A DNA stretch of 64,000 nucleotides from Brevibacterium limosum (GTDB lineage: Bacteria; Actinomycetota; Actinomycetes; Actinomycetales; Brevibacteriaceae), in assembly GCF_011617705.1 (NCBI RefSeq), contig NZ_CP050154.1, positions 2,728,001-2,792,000 on the forward strand, written 5' to 3'. The notes below the pieces were generated by a model. It was given only the letters and a program-made list of their open reading frames with translations, was not told the origin of the DNA and did not search any database. The translations under genes were made by a program, and so were the position numbers. Below are positions 60,870 through 64,000 of this stretch, in pieces. The first letter of the stretch is position 1, and every line of letters starts with the position of its first letter.

Positions 60870-60881
60870 TTGGATGTCCAA
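60870..60881. promoter_or_regulatory. Palindrome in the acyl-CoA dehydrogenase operon promoter
   Basis: TTGGATGTCCAA is a 5-2-5 inverted repeat that ends one base before a TAATAT -10 box at 60883-60888. A bound repressor here would block the operon. The regulator could be the MarR protein or a TetR-type regulator outside the window. Confidence 0.5.
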
Positions 60882-60940
60882 GTAATATGGACGTATCGTG
60901 GTGTCGAACACCACATACGCGTCCGATTCTTGGAGGAATC

Positions 60941-62107
60941 ATGTCCCGCAGTACAGCCGCTGCCCTACCTTTCGGTCTCACCGACGAACAGCAGACCGTC
61001 GCCGGGATGGTGCGCGAGTTCGCCGATACCGAGATCGCCCCGCACGCCCTCGAGTGGGACGCCGAGCACTTCTTCCCGGTCGATGTGATCAGGAAGTCCG
61101 CCGACCTCGGGATGGGCGGAATCTACGTCAGCGAAGAAGCCGGCGGAACCGGAATGGGCCGGATGGATGCCGCTCTCATCTTCGAAGCGATGTCGACCGG
61201 ATGCCCGTCCGTCGCCGCCTATATCTCCATCCACAACATGGTCGCGTGGATGATCGACAAGTTCGGCAATGACGACCAGAAGGCAAAGTACCTCGAGAAG
61301 CTCGTCTCCATGGAGCACCTCGGCAGCTACTGCCTGACCGAACCCAACGCCGGCTCCGACGCCGCCGCTCTGCGCACGTCCGCCCGCGAGGACGGTGATC
61401 ACTATGTGCTCAACGGAGCCAAGCAGTTCATCTCCGGTGCCGGCACGTCCGAGACCTACCTCGTCATGGCGCGTTCCGGTCAGGAAGGTGCACGGGGGAT
61501 CTCCGCCTTCATCCTGGAGAAGGACATGGAAGGCCTGAGCTTCGGCCCCAACGAGCAGAAGATGGGCTGGCGCGCCCAGCCGACGCGCCAGGTCATCATG
61601 GAGAACGTGCGTGTGCCCAAGGAGAACATGCTGGGCGAACCCGGCCAGGGCTTCAAGATCGCGATGTCCGGTCTCGACGGCGGGCGCCTCAACATCGGTG
61701 CCTGCTCTCTGGGCGGCGGACAGGCGGCGCTGGAGAAAGCCGTCTCCTACATGGGCGAACGCCAGGCCTTCGGCACCGAGCTCTCGGGATTCCAGGCGCT
61801 GCGCTTCGAGGTCGCGCAGATGCAGGCCGACCTCGAGGGTGCCCGATCCCTGCTGTGGCGGGCGGCAGGAGCCTATGACGCAGGAGATCCGAACACCTCA
61901 CTGCTCTCGGCCATGGCCAAGCTCAAGGCCACCGACACCGGCTTCGAAGTCGCGAACAGGGCACTCCAGTTGCACGGCGGCTACGGCTATCTGACAGAGT
62001 ATGGAATTGAGAAGCTGGTGCGTGACCTGCGAGTCCACCAGATTCTGGAAGGCACCAACGAAATCATGCGCGTGATCATCTCGCGCAAGAGCACAGGAGT
62101 GGGCTGA
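60941..62107 (+). CDS. Acyl-CoA dehydrogenase (probable isobutyryl-CoA dehydrogenase)
   Basis: This is a 388-residue FAD enzyme. Visible are CLTEPNAGSDAAALRTSA and KQFISGAG for FAD binding, MGWRAQPTRQVIMENVRVP, RQAFGTELSGFQALRF and the C-terminal Glu in ILEGTNEIMRVIISR. ATG 60941 has GGAGGAATC upstream. The next genes encode a 3-hydroxyisobutyryl-CoA hydrolase and an enoyl-CoA hydratase. That set points to valine breakdown, so isobutyryl-CoA is the probable substrate. The substrate is inferred from context, not from residues. Confidence 0.93.
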   Translation: MSRSTAAALPFGLTDEQQTVAGMVREFADTEIAPHALEWDAEHFFPVDVIRKSADLGMGGIYVSEEAGGTGMGRMDAALIFEAMSTGCPSVAAYISIHNMVAWMIDKFGNDDQKAKYLEKLVSMEHLGSYCLTEPNAGSDAAALRTSAREDGDHYVLNGAKQFISGAGTSETYLVMARSGQEGARGISAFILEKDMEGLSFGPNEQKMGWRAQPTRQVIMENVRVPKENMLGEPGQGFKIAMSGLDGGRLNIGACSLGGGQAALEKAVSYMGERQAFGTELSGFQALRFEVAQMQADLEGARSLLWRAAGAYDAGDPNTSLLSAMAKLKATDTGFEVANRALQLHGGYGYLTEYGIEKLVRDLRVHQILEGTNEIMRVIISRKSTGVG

Positions 62108-62108
62108 T

Positions 62109-63164
62109 ATGACAGAACCTTCGGCAGAGCAGGCGGACGCCTCCGTCATCACCTCGGTATCCAACGGGGTCGGCCGAATCGAACTCAACAGACCGAAGCT
62201 GATCAATGCACTCAGCCAGGACATGGTCGCACGCATCGATGAGGCCCTGAAGGCCTGGCGCGACGATGACGCGGTCAAGCTCGTCCTCGTCACCGGCCGC
62301 GGGGAACGCGGACTGTGCGCGGGAGGCGACATCAAGGCCGTGTACAACGACATCGTGGCCGGCAGCGACGAGAACGCGAGGTTCTGGAACCGCGAATACA
62401 AGATGAACCACGCGATCTCAGAGTTCCCCAAGCCCTACGTCGTCATCATGAACGGCATCACGATGGGCGGCGGAGTCGGCATCTCCGGACACGGATCGCA
62501 CCGCATCGTCACCGATTCGACGAAGATCGGAATGCCGGAGACCGGAATCGGGCTCTTCCCCGACGTCGGCGGCACCCACCTGCTGGCCAACGGTCCCGGA
62601 GAGTTCGGCACGCACCTCGCGCTCACCGGGCAGCCCGTCGGCGCGGGCACCGCGATCAGTCTCGGGCTCGCCGACTGCTTCGTCCCCGATGCACAGATCC
62701 CCGATCTCATCGCCGACCTCACCGCCGGTGAGGACCTCGAGTCCGTCCTCGGCAAGTACGTCGGAGAGGCTCCTGCCGATGATCTCGCCGAGGCGGCCGA
62801 CTGGATCAACGCCTGCTACGTCGGCGAGGACGCCGAGGCCATCGTCGAGGCTCTCGCCGCGCACGAGAACCCCGACGCCCGGGCCACCGCGGAGCTCATC
62901 GGCACGAAGGCCCCCACCTCGGTGAAGGTGACCCTGGCCGCGATCCGCAGGGCCGCGTCCATGACCCTGGCCGAAGTCCTCGAACAGGACTATCGCGTCG
63001 CCGTCGCCCTCACCGGACTGCCGGACCTCAAGGAAGGCATCCGCGCCCAGGTCATCGACAAGGACCGCAATCCGCAGTGGAACCCTGCCACCTTGGCCGA
63101 GGTCAGCGACGAGCAGATCCACTCCATCCTCACCACCGACCACGAAGACAAGGTGTTCTCATGA
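62109..63164 (+). CDS. 3-Hydroxyisobutyryl-CoA hydrolase
   Basis: This is a 351-residue crotonase-fold thioesterase of valine breakdown. The family marks are [13 protein letters not shown], the oxyanion-forming [16 protein letters not shown] and the catalytic Glu/Asp region [13 protein letters not shown]. The long C-terminal part after it ([16 protein letters not shown] and [10 protein letters not shown]) separates it from plain enoyl-CoA hydratases. It starts one base after the dehydrogenase stop and overlaps the next gene by 4 bases. Confidence 0.94.
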   Translation: MTEPSAEQADASVITSVSNGVGRIELNRPKLINALSQDMVARIDEALKAWRDDDAVKLVLVTGRGERGLCAGGDIKAVYNDIVAGSDENARFWNREYKMNHAISEFPKPYVVIMNGITMGGGVGISGHGSHRIVTDSTKIGMPETGIGLFPDVGGTHLLANGPGEFGTHLALTGQPVGAGTAISLGLADCFVPDAQIPDLIADLTAGEDLESVLGKYVGEAPADDLAEAADWINACYVGEDAEAIVEALAAHENPDARATAELIGTKAPTSVKVTLAAIRRAASMTLAEVLEQDYRVAVALTGLPDLKEGIRAQVIDKDRNPQWNPATLAEVSDEQIHSILTTDHEDKVFS

Positions 63165-63937
63165 GCGAATTCGAAACCATCCTCACCGCCGTCGACTCCG
63201 GAGTCGCGACGATCACCATCAACCGACCGAAGGCGCTCAATGCGCTGAACCTGCAGGTGCTCACCGACATCACCGATGCCGCGACCGCCTTCGACGCCGA
63301 TGATTCGGTCAAGGCGATCATCATCACCGGCAGCGAGAAGGCCTTCGCCGCCGGCGCCGACATCAAGGAGATGTCGAGCCTCGACTTCTCCACCGCGTAC
63401 AAGGCCGACTGGTTCGCCGGCTGGACCCAGCTGACCGATGTCCGCAAGCCGGTCATCACCGCCGTCGGCGGCTACGCCCTGGGCGGCGGCTGCGAACTGG
63501 CGATGATGGGCGACATCCTCATCGCCTCGACGAAGGCGAAGTTCGGACAGCCAGAGATCAACCTCGGCGTGCTTCCGGGCATGGGCGGATCGCAGCGCCT
63601 GACCCGCGCCATCGGCAAGGCCAAGTCCATGGACATGTGCCTGACCGGACGGATGATGGGTGCCGAGGAGGCCGAACGCTCCGGTCTCGTCGCTCGCGTC
63701 GTCGAGCCCGAGGCGCTGCTGGAGACGGCCAACGAGATCGCGCAGACGATCGCTCACAAGTCCCGGATCGCCTCGGCGATGGTCAAGGAAGCGGTGAACA
63801 CCGCGTTCGAGACGACCCTCGAACAGGGCCTGCGCTACGAGCGTCGCCTCTTCCACTCCTCACTGGCCACGAATGATCAGTCCGAGGGCATGGCTGCCTT
63901 CGTCGATAAGCGGGACCCGAACTTCACGGATTCCTGA
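63161..63937 (+). CDS. Enoyl-CoA hydratase
   Basis: This is a 258-residue crotonase-family protein, the standard length. Motifs: [47 protein letters not shown] with the oxyanion Gly, and the first and second catalytic Glu in GCELAM and [16 protein letters not shown] 63161 overlaps the upstream stop (ATGA). It hydrates methacrylyl-CoA if the operon does serve valine breakdown, or short enoyl-CoAs more widely. The operon probably continues beyond the window. Confidence 0.95.
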   Translation: MSEFETILTAVDSGVATITINRPKALNALNLQVLTDITDAATAFDADDSVKAIIITGSEKAFAAGADIKEMSSLDFSTAYKADWFAGWTQLTDVRKPVITAVGGYALGGGCELAMMGDILIASTKAKFGQPEINLGVLPGMGGSQRLTRAIGKAKSMDMCLTGRMMGAEEAERSGLVARVVEPEALLETANEIAQTIAHKSRIASAMVKEAVNTAFETTLEQGLRYERRLFHSSLATNDQSEGMAAFVDKRDPNFTDS

Positions 63938-64000
63938 GTTCTTCGCAGGAGCCGTTCGAACCTCGGCCGATTGCGATCCCAGCGGCGCAGACTCCATTGC

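Overview
The window looks like chromosomal core sequence of a high-GC actinobacterium, most likely Brevibacterium or a close relative in the Micrococcales. The reasons are the base composition, the actinobacterial gene orders listed below, actinobacterial-only families (DUF501, DUF2017, DUF3017, DUF3039, DUF6350), an rRNA operon without spacer tRNAs, and many probably leaderless genes. No database search was possible, so the genus is an inference. I see no prophage, insertion sequence, CRISPR array or plasmid function.

Layout. (1) 1-8.4 kb: the 3' part of a DUF1461 membrane protein, PPK2, an MFS transporter, an odd tRNA with anticodon UAA, an HxlR regulator divergent from an NAD(P)-binding protein, type II NADH dehydrogenase, and a subtilisin-like protease. 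(2) 8.4-26.8 kb: a housekeeping run read mostly leftward (ppx, DUF501, ftsB-like, eno, tyrosine phosphatase, mazG-like, csbD, mfd, pth, rplY, prs, glmU, tRNA-Gln). It is interrupted by a rightward AbiEi/DUF559-type gene, an arylsulfotransferase-like lipoprotein, a rhomboid protease and a hydrolase. (3) 26.9-36.9 kb: a small membrane protein, a 56-bp perfect palindrome, pcrA, a small MT0933-type protein, purN-purH-DUF3017, DUF6350 and a large secreted or anchored protein. (4) 37-43.7 kb: a five-gene leftward operon for an oligopeptide-type ABC transporter plus an amidase. (5) 43.8-53.3 kb: rdgB-rph-MBL hydrolase-DUF2017-clpS, divergent pncB, DUF3039-helicase, a flavin reductase, gdhA and a frameshifted GNAT gene. 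(6) 53.4-59.2 kb: a leftward 16S-23S-5S operon with leader, promoter and terminator. (7) 59.5-64 kb: an SRAP peptidase, a MarR regulator, and an acyl-CoA dehydrogenase/3-hydroxyisobutyryl-CoA hydrolase/enoyl-CoA hydratase operon that fits valine breakdown.

How the genes work together. Polyphosphate turnover (PPK2, PPX), nucleotide supply and cleaning (prs, purN, purH, rdgB, MazG), cell-wall precursor synthesis (glmU), division (FtsB-like), DNA repair (mfd, pcrA, SRAP), NAD and redox metabolism (pncB, ndh) and protein turnover (ClpS) are all represented. The leftward rRNA operon and mostly leftward housekeeping genes suggest that replication enters from the right.

Most unusual points: a tRNA with a leucine UAA anticodon but a 5-nt variable loop and a C1-G72 pair; a dispersed palindromic repeat found as a perfect 56-mer and as a rearranged copy 26 kb away; a Rex-like operator on the ndh promoter; a recurrent -10 box lying 6-7 nt before start codons; and strong over-representation of CCGAGGCGG in both orientations.
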